This document shows, piece by piece, positions 53,519 through 63,740 of a DNA stretch of 64,000 bases (the stretch's first letter is position 1; the number at the start of each line of letters is the position of its first letter). Source of the DNA: Paenibacillus sp. PAMC 26794. Lineage in GTDB: Bacteria; Bacillota; Bacilli; Paenibacillales; Paenibacillaceae. The position numbers and the translations under genes are program-made. The notes under the pieces are model-generated. The model saw only the letters and a list, made by a program, of their open reading frames with translations, did no database searches and was not told the origin of the DNA. The DNA lies in the NCBI RefSeq assembly GCF_000316035.1, contig NZ_ANHX01000041.1, positions 62,001-126,000 of the forward strand, in the 5' to 3' direction.

Positions 53519-56500
53519 TTAGCCTCCAGCACGTGCAAGTTCACGCATATTCGCTTCAAACGCTGCGAGCAGCGCTGCTTCTCCAGTCAAACCTGTTGCC
53601 TGAATCCGTTCGATCTGCTCTGTCATACGCTTGAAGTCCTTCGGAATAACCCGAACGAACTGATTCAGCGCATCTTGCCAGTTATCCAGAATGCGCTGAC
53701 CGACAGCACTTCCTGTATTGGCAACATGACGTTGAATCATGCCTCGCAGATCTGCACTTTCGGCCACATCTTCGATACGCTCCAAAAGAACCATTTCCAG
53801 ATTACAACGTTTCAGGAATGTGCCTTCCGGATCATACACATAGGCAATACCTCCGGACATCCCTGCTGCAAAGTTACGACCTGTATCGCCGAGTACAACG
53901 ACACGTCCACCAGTCATATACTCACAACCATGGTCGCCTACACCTTCAACGACTACTTTGGCACCCGAGTTACGTACAGCAAATCGCTCACCCGCAATAC
54001 CACGGATATACGCTTCACCGCTTGTTGCTCCGTAGAGAGCCGTGTTACCGATAATGATGTTATCTTCCGCCTCAAACGTTGCTTTCGGAGAAGGCATCAC
54101 GATCAGTTTACCCCCGGACAGTCCTTTACCTACATAGTCATTGGAATCCCCTTCAACGGTCAAGGTCATACCTTTAGGTACAAAGGCCCCAAAGCTTTGT
54201 CCGGCAGAGCCGACAAATTTGAATTTAACCGTATCTTCAGGCAATCCTGCGAGTCCATATTTGCGTGTGATCTCACTACCCAAAATGGTACCTACTGCAC
54301 GGTTAACGTTTGTAATTGGAAGCACCGCTTCAACCGGTTGACCGGATTCAATAGCAGACTGTGCCAGTGGCAACAATTGCTGCATATCCAGCGTTTCTTC
54401 CAATTGGTGGTTCTGATGCTGTGTGCGGTAACGTGCAGAGCCTTCTGGCATTTCAGGCACGTGCAGCAATACAGACAGATCCACACCTTTTTTCTTCCAG
54501 TGATCTACGGCTTCTACCGTTTCGAGGCAATCTGTACGTCCGACCATCTCCTGAATAGTACGGAAACCAAGATCAGCCATGATCTCACGCACATCTTCAG
54601 CAACAAATCGCATGAAGTTAACCACATGAGCCGGGTCACCCATATAATTTTTACGCAATTCCGGATTCTGTGTCGCTACACCAACCGGACAGGTATCCAT
54701 TTGACATACACGCATCATGATACAGCCAAGTGCAACGAGCGGTGCTGTTGAGAAACCATACTCTTCTGCTCCAAGCAAGGCTGCAATTGCCAAGTCACGG
54801 CCGTTAAGCATTTTACCATCTGTTTCGAGGACAACACGGTCACGCAGATTGTTCAGCATCAACGTCTGATGTGTCTCTGCAAGACCCAGTTCCCACGGCA
54901 TACCTGCGTGGCGAATCGAACCTTGCGGTGATGCACCTGTACCACCGTCATAACCGCTGACGAGGATAATATCGGCACGGCCTTTGGCTACACCAGCTGC
55001 GATGGTACCCACGCCCACTTCCGATACGAGCTTGACGTTGATCTCAGCACGCGGATTGGCGTTTTTCAAGTCATAGATCAGCTCTGCCAGATCCTCGATT
55101 GAGTAGATATCGTGATGCGGTGGTGGCGAGATCAGACCTACACCCGGTGTTGAACCACGGACTTCAGCAACCCAAGGATACACTTTGCGTCCTGGCAGTT
55201 GTCCGCCTTCACCCGGTTTTGCTCCCTGTGCCATTTTGATCTGAATTTCGTCGGCATTAACCAAGTAGTTGGATGTAACACCGAAACGTCCGGATGCTAC
55301 CTGTTTGATGGCACTGCGACGGGAATCCCCGTTGCTATCTTTAATGAAGCGAGCCGGATCTTCTCCACCTTCACCGGTATTGGATTTACCTCCAACACGG
55401 TTCATAGCGATGGCAAGATCTTCATGCGCCTCTTTACTGATTGAACCGAAGGACATTGCACCTGTTTTGAACCGACGCATGATATCTTCTACGGATTCAA
55501 CTTCTTCGAGTGGAATGGAATCTCCCACCGGTTTCAGTTTCAGCATGGAGCGAATGGTCAGCAATTGATCATTCTCACCTTGCACAAGTTTGGAATATTT
55601 TTTATACAGCTTGTAATCCCCAGTGCGTACTGCATGTTGCAGGGTATGAATGGTTTGCGGATTGAACAGATGCTCTTCTCCGTCGTTACGCCATTGATAA
55701 TCCCCACCGGAATCCAATACTTTATCGTTACCGTCTTTTTCCGTGAAAGCACGGTTATGATGTGTCAGCGCTTCGGCTGCCACTTCTTCCAACCCAATTC
55801 CGCCGATACGGGAAGGTGTCCAGGTAAAGTAACGGTCAACGAAGTCTGATTTCAGACCTACCGCTTCAAAGATTTGAGCTCCACGATACGATTGAATCGT
55901 AGAAATCCCCATTTTGGACAACACTTTAGTAACGCCTTTGGTAGCTGCTTTAATATAGTTTTTCACTGCTTTCTCATGCGAGATGCCACGCAGCAACCCT
56001 TGCTGAATCATGTCATCCAGCGTTTCAAAGGCCAGATAAGGGTTCACCGCACTTACACCGTAACCCAGCAGCAATGCGTAGTGGTGAATATCACGCGGTT
56101 CTGCCGATTCGAGCATAATGCTGACTTTGGTTCTGGTTCCCTGGCGAATCAGATGGTGATGCAGACCTGCTACAGCAAGCAGTGCAGGAATGGCAGCATT
56201 CTCGGCATCCACACCACGGTCAGACAGGATCAGAATGTTATGACCTTTGTCGATGACACGATCCGCAGCTTCGAAGAGCAAATCCATCGCTTTGCGAAGC
56301 CCTTCTGCTCCTTCCGCAGCGGTGAAGAAGATTGGTATCGTCATGGAGCGGAAGCCTGGGCGACGCACATGGCGAATCTTCGCAAAGTCTTCATTGGACA
56401 ATACTGGTGTATCCAGACGGATCTGGCGACAGCTCTCCGGTTCAGGATTCAGCAAGTTACGCTCAGGACCAATGGTTGTTGCCGTAGACGTTACAATCTC

Positions 56501-58117
56501 TTCACGGATTGCATCAATTGGCGGGTTGGTTACCTGGGCGAACATCTGTTTAAAGTAGTTGTACAGACGCTGCGGACGATCCGACAGCACAGCCAGTGGT
56601 GCATCATAACCCATCGAACCCGTAGCTTCCATACCTGTTGTTGCCATGGGCTCCAGGATTTTACGAAGTTCTTCAAATGTATAACCATATGCCAGCTGAA
56701 GCTGGGTCACGTTATCATGTTTTGGATCAGGAAGTTCCGGTGCTTCCGGCAACTCGCTCAGATCCATCAAATGCTCATCAAGCCAATCCTGATACGGGTT
56801 CTCGGCTGCAATGATTGCTTTTACTTCCTCATCCGCGATGATGCGGCCTTCTTGTGTATCCACAAGCAACATCCGACCTGGACGCAGACGATCTTTGTAC
56901 AGGATCTCTTCCGGCGCGATATCAAGTACCCCAACTTCGGAGGACAGGATAATACGGTCATCCTTGGTTACATAATAACGAGCTGGACGCAAACCGTTAC
57001 GGTCAAGTGTTGCACCAATTTGCAAACCATCTGTGAAGGCCATTGCTGCGGGTCCATCCCAAGGCTCCATCATCGTGCTGTGATATTCATAAAATGCTTT
57101 TTTGGCAGGGTCCATGCCCTCATCTGTGCTCCAAGGTTCAGGAACCATCATCATCGCCACGTGTGGCAGAGAACGGCCGCTCAGATACAGGAACTCCAGC
57201 GTGTTATCGAACATGGCTGTATCCGAACCGTCGGGATTGATGACCGGTTTTACTTTGGCGATGTCGTTACCGAACAACTCACTCTCGAACAAGGACTGCC
57301 TAGCATGCATCCAGTTCACGTTACCACGCATCGTGTTGATCTCACCGTTGTGGATCATGAAGCGATACGGGTGGGCACGTTCCCAGCTTGGGAAGGTGTT
57401 CGTACTGAAACGGGAATGCACAAGTCCAATGGCCGATTCCACGAGTTCTTCCTGCAGATCCAGATAGAACCCGCCAACTTGTTCCGTTGTCAGCATGCCT
57501 TTATATACAATTTTGCGACAAGACATGCTCGGAAGATAGAATGAACCACCTTCTGCTTCATCTGCCGAATAACGAATAGCCAACTCAGCGCGTCTGCGAA
57601 TAACATACAGCTTACGCTCGAATCCAAGCTCATCCTTCACATCTGCGGATCTTCCAATGAACACTTGACGTACATAAGGTTTCGCTGCAAGTGCAGAACG
57701 GCCAAGCATTTCATCAAAAGTAGGAACATCCCTGAAACCCAGGAACGTCTGTCCTTCTTCTTCAATAATCTTCTTAAGGCTCTCTTCATGCGCACTGCGA
57801 ATGGCAGGGTCCTGGGAAAGGAACAACATCCCTACGCCATAGAATCCCTGTTCAGGCAATGCAAACCCAAGGCGTTTCGCTTCCTCTGCAAAATAATGAT
57901 GTGGAATCTGAATCAGGATACCTGCTCCGTCACCGGAATTCGGCTCACTTCCCTGTCCTCCGCGGTGCTCCATGTTACTGAGCATGGTCAGTGCCTGACT
58001 AACGATATCGTGTGAAGGTACTCCTTTGATGTTGGCAACAAAACCCATTCCGCATGCGTCTTTTTCGAACTGCGGGTCATACAGACCCTGTTTTGGAGGT
58101 AATCCGATGTGTCTCAT
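53519..58117 (-). CDS. gltB: Glutamate synthase large subunit
   Basis: Transfers the glutamine amide to 2-oxoglutarate. About 1532 aa. Order: propeptide of about 20 residues ending before Cys21 of [13 protein letters not shown] (the Ntn glutaminase nucleophile), glutaminase domain to about 420, central domain, FMN/synthase domain ([38 protein letters not shown]), Fe-S cluster [19 protein letters not shown] with three Cys, and the C-terminal beta-helix GXGXG domain ([14 protein letters not shown]). ATG 58117 has AAAGG 9 nt upstream. The small subunit gltD is not adjacent; a terminator follows. Confidence 0.97.
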   Translation of the reverse strand: MRHIGLPPKQGLYDPQFEKDACGMGFVANIKGVPSHDIVSQALTMLSNMEHRGGQGSEPNSGDGAGILIQIPHHYFAEEAKRLGFALPEQGFYGVGMLFLSQDPAIRSAHEESLKKIIEEEGQTFLGFRDVPTFDEMLGRSALAAKPYVRQVFIGRSADVKDELGFERKLYVIRRRAELAIRYSADEAEGGSFYLPSMSCRKIVYKGMLTTEQVGGFYLDLQEELVESAIGLVHSRFSTNTFPSWERAHPYRFMIHNGEINTMRGNVNWMHARQSLFESELFGNDIAKVKPVINPDGSDTAMFDNTLEFLYLSGRSLPHVAMMMVPEPWSTDEGMDPAKKAFYEYHSTMMEPWDGPAAMAFTDGLQIGATLDRNGLRPARYYVTKDDRIILSSEVGVLDIAPEEILYKDRLRPGRMLLVDTQEGRIIADEEVKAIIAAENPYQDWLDEHLMDLSELPEAPELPDPKHDNVTQLQLAYGYTFEELRKILEPMATTGMEATGSMGYDAPLAVLSDRPQRLYNYFKQMFAQVTNPPIDAIREEIVTSTATTIGPERNLLNPEPESCRQIRLDTPVLSNEDFAKIRHVRRPGFRSMTIPIFFTAAEGAEGLRKAMDLLFEAADRVIDKGHNILILSDRGVDAENAAIPALLAVAGLHHHLIRQGTRTKVSIMLESAEPRDIHHYALLLGYGVSAVNPYLAFETLDDMIQQGLLRGISHEKAVKNYIKAATKGVTKVLSKMGISTIQSYRGAQIFEAVGLKSDFVDRYFTWTPSRIGGIGLEEVAAEALTHHNRAFTEKDGNDKVLDSGGDYQWRNDGEEHLFNPQTIHTLQHAVRTGDYKLYKKYSKLVQGENDQLLTIRSMLKLKPVGDSIPLEEVESVEDIMRRFKTGAMSFGSISKEAHEDLAIAMNRVGGKSNTGEGGEDPARFIKDSNGDSRRSAIKQVASGRFGVTSNYLVNADEIQIKMAQGAKPGEGGQLPGRKVYPWVAEVRGSTPGVGLISPPPHHDIYSIEDLAELIYDLKNANPRAEINVKLVSEVGVGTIAAGVAKGRADIILVSGYDGGTGASPQGSIRHAGMPWELGLAETHQTLMLNNLRDRVVLETDGKMLNGRDLAIAALLGAEEYGFSTAPLVALGCIMMRVCQMDTCPVGVATQNPELRKNYMGDPAHVVNFMRFVAEDVREIMADLGFRTIQEMVGRTDCLETVEAVDHWKKKGVDLSVLLHVPEMPEGSARYRTQHQNHQLEETLDMQQLLPLAQSAIESGQPVEAVLPITNVNRAVGTILGSEITRKYGLAGLPEDTVKFKFVGSAGQSFGAFVPKGMTLTVEGDSNDYVGKGLSGGKLIVMPSPKATFEAEDNIIIGNTALYGATSGEAYIRGIAGERFAVRNSGAKVVVEGVGDHGCEYMTGGRVVVLGDTGRNFAAGMSGGIAYVYDPEGTFLKRCNLEMVLLERIEDVAESADLRGMIQRHVANTGSAVGQRILDNWQDALNQFVRVIPKDFKRMTEQIERIQATGLTGEAALLAAFEANMRELARAGG

Positions 58118-58166
58118 GGAACGCAACCTTTCTATAATGAAGTATTTCGGAAAGATCAAGAACATA

Positions 58167-58187
58167 GGCAACAGGCAACAGGCAACA
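58167..58187. repeat. Three tandem GGCAACA repeats
   Basis: Perfect 7-bp repeats (58167-58173, 58174-58180, 58181-58187) in the gltB leader. A possible site of copy-number change; no function assigned. Confidence 0.8.
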
Positions 58188-58404
58188 ATGAAACGGGAGG
58201 AGCTGGCCTTTCGCTTGCGATAGAGCCTGCTAGATAGAAGAGGTAACAGCATGAGACTGTCAAAAATAATGCCTGCTATTGGGCAGAAGCCATTAAATGA
58301 GATGAGCTGATCCGGACGATCCGGCAAACAGCATGTATAAATCAACACGCAGCCGCTGGCACGGCTACTGAAATGGAGCGACGTTTTTTCGATATAGTTC
58401 TATT

Positions 58405-58433
58405 ATTTTAACACCGACCTAACATCAGCGCAA
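58405..58433 (-). promoter_or_regulatory. Candidate gltB promoter P1 (proximal)
   Basis: Minus-strand TTGCGC (58428-58433), 17-bp spacer, TAAAAT (58405-58410). Gives a leader of about 280 nt. Confidence 0.55.
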
Positions 58434-58519
58434 TTTAAACTTTTTAATACCTCCGATAAGAAATGTTTTGCAGTACAGCTTTACAGTAGTAACGTTTAAA
58501 TTCATCTCTTTTTCGAATA

Positions 58520-58547
58520 ATTATACACTTTTTAAGCCAGAGTACAA
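58520..58547 (-). promoter_or_regulatory. Candidate gltB promoter P2 (distal)
   Basis: Minus-strand TTGTAC (58542-58547), 16-bp spacer, perfect TATAAT (58520-58525). Gives a leader of about 395 nt. Between 58118 and 58796 there is no gene I can support; the region holds these promoters, the small tandem repeat and a terminator. Confidence 0.6.
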
Positions 58548-58671
58548 CTGAATTAAATTGCTGACAGAAGAAAATCGTTCCATGTACAGCCTACGTTTAT
58601 CCATAATTCCACCAAATTTTCACTGCTTAAGCCAGCGAAACTTTACTTCTCTATGCATTTGTATACAAAAT

Positions 58672-58702
58672 AGCCTGAAACCCCTTTTTGGGGTCACAGG
58701 CT
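58672..58702. terminator. Terminator of the YhgE gene
   Basis: AGCCTG/CAGGCT outer stem and CCCC/GGGG inner stem (58672-58702). Leftward tail ATTTTGTATAC. It separates the YhgE transcript from the gltB promoters. Confidence 0.75.
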
Positions 58703-58796
58703 ATTTGCACTATTTGACTACTATATTGCATAATTTCACTACAAGAAAATAAAGTTTTTTCTCAAAAATATGACCCTGCTGAAGATCAGGTTCGAC

Positions 58797-61079
58797 TTAT
58801 GCCGTCACAACTTGACCAGAATCAGCCTGTTCGACTTCTTTTTTCGGACGTCTGCCATTCCAGAGGAAGTAAGCAAGCGTCAGCAGAATGGATACACCTG
58901 CATAGATGCTAAGAATTCCCGCCTGATGCCACATCACATCCAGATTACCACTCGATACCACGGCTTTGAAGCCCATAATGCTGTGTGTCATTGGCAACCA
59001 AGGGCTAAATGCCTGAAGCCATGATGGAATCAGTTCTACCGGGAAGGTTCCTGCACTAGCCGCAAGTTGGAAGACCAGCAGCAGAATGACAACATAACGT
59101 CCAGGCAGATCCAGCCAGGTTACAAGCGCCTGAACGATCAACATGAAGGTCAGCCCCGTAATAATGGTAAACAGATAGAACAGCCCTACGCTGTGCGTCT
59201 CCAGTCCAAGACCATATAACATGAAGCTTGCCACGATAACCGATTGGAATATACTCACGGACCCAAATACCAGTGTCCGGCTGACAAAACGATTCCAGCC
59301 TGTTGCACCAGGTACGGACGTTTCCCGCATTTTCAATACAATCGTGGAAATCAACGATCCCACAAACAGACCGATCGACAGGAAGAATGGTGTCAATCCT
59401 GTACCATAATTGCTTACGTTCTCTGCTGTGTTCTCCGAGGAGTTCACCGGTTCAGCGAACATGTTCACTACATCATCCGTTTTCTTAACTTCGGATGTTT
59501 TCTGTGCGGCATCATTCAGCTTGGTTTCAAGTTCACTTGAGCCATCTTTTAGCTCAGTAAGGCCGTCAGCCAGTTTGCCCGCGCCATCACCCAGTTGCTT
59601 GGAACCATCGGTTAGTGAGTTAACGCCACCACTGAGTTTACCTACACCCGTTTGCAAAGCTGTTGTCCCTGAGCCCAGCTGCTTGGCACCATCTGCAAGC
59701 AATGTACCGCCACTTGCAGCATCACCCAATTTGCCGCTGAACTGCTTCAGGCCATCGGAGAGCCTCGCGCCTCCTTGACTAAGCTGTCCGGCACCAGCCA
59801 GCAATTGCTTTTGACCATCCACCAATTGGTTCGCACCAGCAAGAAGTTGCTCCTGACCTCCATGAAGCTCGGATGCACCCGCAGCCAGTTGCTGGTTGCC
59901 CTGATGCAGCTGATCTGCACCTTGTGCCAGCTTCTGCTCGCTCTCATGCAGTTGTGCACTGCCGTCAGCAACAGCCTCACTTGCCGCAAGCAGCTTCTGT
60001 ACATCCGCATTTTCGGCCAGTTCGGGGTTCGATGCAGCAAGCTGTTTCAATCCGGCGGCTACGCCCTGTGCACCATCAGCAACCTTGGAACTGCCATCTA
60101 CAGCCGATTGCAGACCTGTTGCCAGTGTACCGCTGCCCTGAACGGCACTTTGCAGACCATCCGACAGCTTCGCACTGCCCTGTTCTGATGATTTCAGACC
60201 AGCCTGCAACTTACTTGTGCCATCCAGTGAAGACTGGAGTCCGGTTTCCAACTTGGCGCTGCCATCCTTCAACTGATCTGCTCCGCTCTGAAGCTGGCTC
60301 GAAGCAGCTGCCTGAAGCTGTTGCAGACCGGATACAAGATTCGATGTTCCACTTTCAAGCTTGGTTGCCCCTGTATGCAGCGCGTTAACACCATCACTTA
60401 ATGGAGAAAGTCCTTCCTGAAGTTCAAGCGTTCCGGATGCAAGCTTCGCCAGGTTATCCTTGAGCTTAACAGCACCATCATCCAGTTTGCCTGCGCCGGT
60501 ATTCAGTTCACCAGCCCCATCACCTGCCTCAGCCAAGCCATCCGATACTTCGGAGAACTTGTCGAGCAATGTCTCTGCATAGGATTCCGTTACTTTGGCT
60601 GAGACTTTTGCTTTCAGGTCCTTAATAGCGGTCTTACCGATCTGAGCACCGACAAAGCTATAATTGCCATTCGGTTCATAGATCAGATCAGCCGGCTCTG
60701 GCTTGTCATCGAGCAACGTTGTTGCTTGGGATGAGAAGTTCTCCGGAATCGTAATTTGCATATAATATTTGTCATTACTCATGCCTTCTTTGGCTTGACT
60801 CGCACTGACAAAATCCCATTTAAAATCTGCATTTTTCTTCAGCTCATCCACCAGATCACTACCCACATGGAGGGATTTGCCCTCCAGCTCAGCGCCTTTA
60901 TCCAGATTGACAACGGCAACCGGCATCTCATCCACATGACCATACGGGTCCCAATAGGCCGCCAGATAGATGCCACTATACAGGATCGGGATAAACATAA
61001 TTGCAATAACAGGGATCAACACCTTCGGGTTTCTCACGGCCGATCCCACATCCTTGAAAAACACGGATAAAGATTTCAT
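58797..61079 (-). CDS. YhgE/Pip family membrane protein
   Basis: About 760 aa. One N-terminal transmembrane helix (about residues 19-40), a long outside region of which about 330 residues are repeats of the LxxGxxxLxxG type (DGAKQLGSGTTAL, DGLTELKDGSSEL and many more; coiled-coil-like), and five C-terminal helices of ABC-2 permease type (about 590-745). Family members include the phage receptor Pip and type VII secretion-associated proteins. ATG 61079 has GGGGAG upstream. It lies downstream of a TetR gene and carries the same operator motif. Confidence 0.92.
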   Translation of the reverse strand: MKSLSVFFKDVGSAVRNPKVLIPVIAIMFIPILYSGIYLAAYWDPYGHVDEMPVAVVNLDKGAELEGKSLHVGSDLVDELKKNADFKWDFVSASQAKEGMSNDKYYMQITIPENFSSQATTLLDDKPEPADLIYEPNGNYSFVGAQIGKTAIKDLKAKVSAKVTESYAETLLDKFSEVSDGLAEAGDGAGELNTGAGKLDDGAVKLKDNLAKLASGTLELQEGLSPLSDGVNALHTGATKLESGTSNLVSGLQQLQAAASSQLQSGADQLKDGSAKLETGLQSSLDGTSKLQAGLKSSEQGSAKLSDGLQSAVQGSGTLATGLQSAVDGSSKVADGAQGVAAGLKQLAASNPELAENADVQKLLAASEAVADGSAQLHESEQKLAQGADQLHQGNQQLAAGASELHGGQEQLLAGANQLVDGQKQLLAGAGQLSQGGARLSDGLKQFSGKLGDAASGGTLLADGAKQLGSGTTALQTGVGKLSGGVNSLTDGSKQLGDGAGKLADGLTELKDGSSELETKLNDAAQKTSEVKKTDDVVNMFAEPVNSSENTAENVSNYGTGLTPFFLSIGLFVGSLISTIVLKMRETSVPGATGWNRFVSRTLVFGSVSIFQSVIVASFMLYGLGLETHSVGLFYLFTIITGLTFMLIVQALVTWLDLPGRYVVILLLVFQLAASAGTFPVELIPSWLQAFSPWLPMTHSIMGFKAVVSSGNLDVMWHQAGILSIYAGVSILLTLAYFLWNGRRPKKEVEQADSGQVVTA

Positions 61080-61173
61080 GTCATTTTCTCCCCTTAATCT
61101 CTCTGCTCCATGAGCAGGAATAACCATAATGAAATACAATGTCGCATTCCAGAAAACATACTGAAACACGAAC

Positions 61174-61196
61174 TGACCACTTTCCTCAAACGGTCA
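61174..61196. promoter_or_regulatory. TetR operator before the YhgE gene
   Basis: TGACC (61174-61178), 13 bp, GGTCA (61192-61196). The same half-sites and spacing occur upstream of the tetR gene. Confidence 0.6.
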
Positions 61197-61204
61197 CTTT
61201 AGGA

Positions 61205-61231
61205 CAAAAAAACAACCTGTCTTCCGACAAG
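61205..61231 (-). terminator. Weak terminator or attenuator between tetR and the YhgE gene
   Basis: CTTGTC-GGAA-GACAGG hairpin (61231-61216 read leftward, one G-U pair), followed by TTGTTTTTTT. The YhgE gene probably has its own promoter after it. Confidence 0.55.
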
Positions 61232-61285
61232 CCTCCCTGCTTGATACCCGTGAAAATCCTTATATAATAGTAGATTAAATTCGGA

Positions 61286-61867
61286 TTACGTTACAGCAGC
61301 AATTCCTTCCATTAAGAAAAGGCCAAAGTAAGTCTTGATTTCCTCTTTGCTCAGCGGTTGATGTTGTTTGCTCCAGTCTGAGGTGAGTGCAATATACAGG
61401 CGAATCATCATAAATGCGACGACTTGCGGATCACAATCTCGAATCTCTCCATTGTCTTTCGCTTTCTCAAGCTCCTTAGCCAGAAAGTCGGAGATTACTT
61501 TCTCCACCTTGTCCAATCCTTCCTTGGCCTGTAGCGTTCCAAAGTCCTTCAGCTCCTGAGATAACTTAACGAGCAGATCGTGATCACGACGAAACTCTAA
61601 CAATGCATCCAGAACCCGAAACAGATTATCGAAAAATGCACTTTCCTGATGTACTTCACGATGCGCGATGTTCTTCATTTCCTGAATCACTTCTACCAAA
61701 ATCTGATCAAACAATTGTTCCTTATTGGTGAAAAACGTATAGATCGTTCCTTTGCCAACGTTCGCAATCTTGGCGACCTGATCCATCGTCGTTGCTTTGT
61801 ATCCAAACATGGCAAACGACTGGGCTGCTGCATGAATAACCTGCTGTCTCCTGTCAATCGGAGCCAT
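61286..61867 (-). CDS. TetR/AcrR family regulator
   Basis: 193 aa. N-terminal TetR domain (RRQQVIHAAAQSFAMFGYKATTMDQVAKIANVGKGTIYTFFTNKEQLF, recognisable by TTMDQVAKIANVGKGTIYTFF at residues 26-46), C-terminal ligand-binding helices. AAGGAGG lies 7 nt before the ATG. It likely represses itself and the YhgE gene through TGACC-N13-GGTCA. Ligand unknown; envelope-active compounds are a plausible guess given the target. Confidence 0.93.
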   Translation of the reverse strand: MAPIDRRQQVIHAAAQSFAMFGYKATTMDQVAKIANVGKGTIYTFFTNKEQLFDQILVEVIQEMKNIAHREVHQESAFFDNLFRVLDALLEFRRDHDLLVKLSQELKDFGTLQAKEGLDKVEKVISDFLAKELEKAKDNGEIRDCDPQVVAFMMIRLYIALTSDWSKQHQPLSKEEIKTYFGLFLMEGIAAVT

Positions 61868-61914
61868 CGTATCCCTCCTTTAATCACATTCATTGTACAA
61901 TCTCTCTATATAAA

Positions 61915-61944
61915 TGACCAAAAATACAATTCGGTCATTCGGTC
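61915..61944. promoter_or_regulatory. TetR operator before tetR
   Basis: ATGACC (61914-61919) and GGTCAT (61933-61938) with 13 bp between the TGACC/GGTCA cores, and one more GGTC at 61941-61944. It lies 47 bp upstream of the tetR start, where the promoter should be. Confidence 0.65.
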
Positions 61945-62250
61945 AAAATCTACAATACCACCTTAGAAAACAGATTGCAACCCTAACATTTTAAAAATTG
62001 TGTTAATATTTTTTAACCTAAATGCAGTGGAAACTCCTTCTGTCGTCGTCTATAGTGTAAGATGACTCAGATAATACGCATATATAGTGAAGTTTGGTTT
62101 GTCTCATTGTAAGATATATGGTGTAAATATTCATAGAAGAAACATGATTTTGCGCTTCAATGTATATTCATGTAGTAACGCATTCCATAGCTAGAATAAA
62201 TCAATGAATATCTTCATTTTGAATTAAAACTTATGAATAAAGGTGAACTC
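61945..62250. other. A/T-rich intergenic region before the glycosyltransferase gene
   Basis: About 300 bp without a gene I can support. It is very A/T-rich with several TATATA-like runs, but no promoter with both elements at proper spacing was convincing. Confidence 0.4.
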
Positions 62251-63465
62251 ATGCGAAAACCAAGAGTGCTCTTATTATCGGAAGGTTTCGGTACCGGTCA
62301 CACTCAGGCCGCTCATGCGCTGGCACATGGCATCAAAAAAGTCAGTCCACATGTTCACAGTCGTGTCATTGAACTAGGCAAATTTTTGAACCCAACGGTA
62401 GCTCCACTAATTTTCTCTGCATATCGAAAGACACTATCGGTTCAACCCAAACTGGTCAGCCTGTTGTACCGCACACAGTACAATAAATCATTAAATGGTT
62501 TTACCAAGCTGGCGTTGCACCGAATTTTCTATACACAGACCGCACAGGTCGTATCCCAACTGAAACCCGATGCGGTGATCTGTACCCATCCTTTTCCGAA
62601 TGCTGTCATCTCCCGGCTCAAACGCCAGGGTCTGAATATCCCGCTCTATACGGTCGTGACGGATTATGACGTGCACGGAACATGGATTAATCCGGAAGTG
62701 AACAAATATCTGGTCTCTACCCCTCAGGTCAAAGCATTGCTTGAGATCCGCGGTGTCGATCCCTCCCATATTCAGATTACGGGAATCCCTGTGCATCCAG
62801 ACTTCTGGGAAGCAGGAGATAAGGTGAAGCTACGGGAAGAGATGGGGCTTCAAAATATGCCTACGGCGCTACTTATGGGTGGTGGATGGGGACTTTCGTT
62901 TGATGAGGATCATATGAAAGCTCTCACGTCTTGGGCAGATCGTGTTCAATTGGTCTTCTGTCTAGGAAGCAATGAAAAAATGATCGCAAAAATGAAGGAA
63001 ATGCCTTGCTTCCAGCATCCGAATATTCGTATTCTTGGATATACACGGGAAGTAAGCAAACTGATGGATGTATCCGATGTGCTCATTACGAAACCAGGTG
63101 GCATGACATGCACTGAAGCGCTGGCCAAGGGTCTACCGATGTTGTTCATTCCTCCGATTGCAGGTCAAGAGGAAGAGAACTGTGAATACTTTGTACAAGC
63201 CGGATACGGCCAGGTCATTCACTCTGCCGACGTGATCACAAATCGTTTCAAACAACTAGTGGAGCAGGCATCTACTCAAACTGAAAGCCCGCTGAACGTA
63301 GCGCATCATTCAGGTAACCATTCGGTCTATGATCCGAAGTGCTGTGCTCAAGCTGTTCATGACTTATTGTTTCCGACGACAGCCGAAGTCACAACAACCT
63401 CCGTGGAGCGCTTCACAGCCGGAATTACTGCCACGTCCTTGTCAGGTACCAGAATACCATTCTGA
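62251..63465 (+). CDS. UgtP-like diacylglycerol glucosyltransferase (GT28, MGDG synthase family)
   Basis: About 404 aa GT-B enzyme at the membrane. The N-terminal MGDG-synthase domain has LLSEGFGTGHTQAAHALAHGI and VTDYDVHGTWINPEVNKYLV; the C-terminal GT28 domain has MGGGWGLSFDED and ITKPGGMTCTEALAKGLPMLFIPPIAGQEEENCEYF. It should add glucose from UDP-glucose to diacylglycerol for glycolipids and lipoteichoic-acid anchors, or a related polyprenyl substrate. ATG 62251 has AAAGGTG 5-6 nt upstream; ATG 62233 is less well placed. The C-terminal 30 residues are Thr-rich and unconserved. Confidence 0.88.
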   Translation: MRKPRVLLLSEGFGTGHTQAAHALAHGIKKVSPHVHSRVIELGKFLNPTVAPLIFSAYRKTLSVQPKLVSLLYRTQYNKSLNGFTKLALHRIFYTQTAQVVSQLKPDAVICTHPFPNAVISRLKRQGLNIPLYTVVTDYDVHGTWINPEVNKYLVSTPQVKALLEIRGVDPSHIQITGIPVHPDFWEAGDKVKLREEMGLQNMPTALLMGGGWGLSFDEDHMKALTSWADRVQLVFCLGSNEKMIAKMKEMPCFQHPNIRILGYTREVSKLMDVSDVLITKPGGMTCTEALAKGLPMLFIPPIAGQEEENCEYFVQAGYGQVIHSADVITNRFKQLVEQASTQTESPLNVAHHSGNHSVYDPKCCAQAVHDLLFPTTAEVTTTSVERFTAGITATSLSGTRIPF

Positions 63466-63537
63466 CGACTCTACGGACCTATAGAACAGCTCTCACGAGG
63501 TGTTATAGGGGACAAGACAACTGCTTACGATATACAA

Positions 63538-63575
63538 AGAAGGTTCCCTTCCGAATTTTTGGAAGGGAACCTTCT
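63538..63575 (+). terminator. Terminator of the GT28 gene
   Basis: Perfect 15-bp stem (63538-63552 with 63561-63575), followed by TTTATTTTC. No gene is seen from here to the next stop codon at 63741. Confidence 0.9.
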
Positions 63576-63740
63576 TTTATTTTCACTAATTCCACCGTAT
63601 GATTTGGCAGAAAAAAGGGTAATTTAGAGTATAACGATATTTTTAAATAACGAAATAAAACTACGATTCAGGCTTTTTCAAGGGCCGTGTGATGCACACA
63701 CAGTTAACTACCCTGCCTGTTTGCAGAATTTACGGGTCGA

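Noticed and set aside
53675-57544. Two long open frames opposite gltB (358 and 556 codons)
   Set aside because: Mirror frames of a long, codon-biased gene; the products are rich in Cys, His and Phe with no family resemblance.
58118-58348. N-terminal extension of gltB
   Set aside because: The open frame continues 77 codons upstream of ATG 58117, but it lacks the family propeptide pattern. ATG 58117 has a ribosome-binding site and puts the catalytic Cys at residue 21, as usual.
58797-61079. Repetitive region of the YhgE gene as DNA repeats or a CRISPR-like array
   Set aside because: The periodicity is at protein level (LxxG heptads) in one long open frame with variable codons; there are no constant DNA repeats or spacers.
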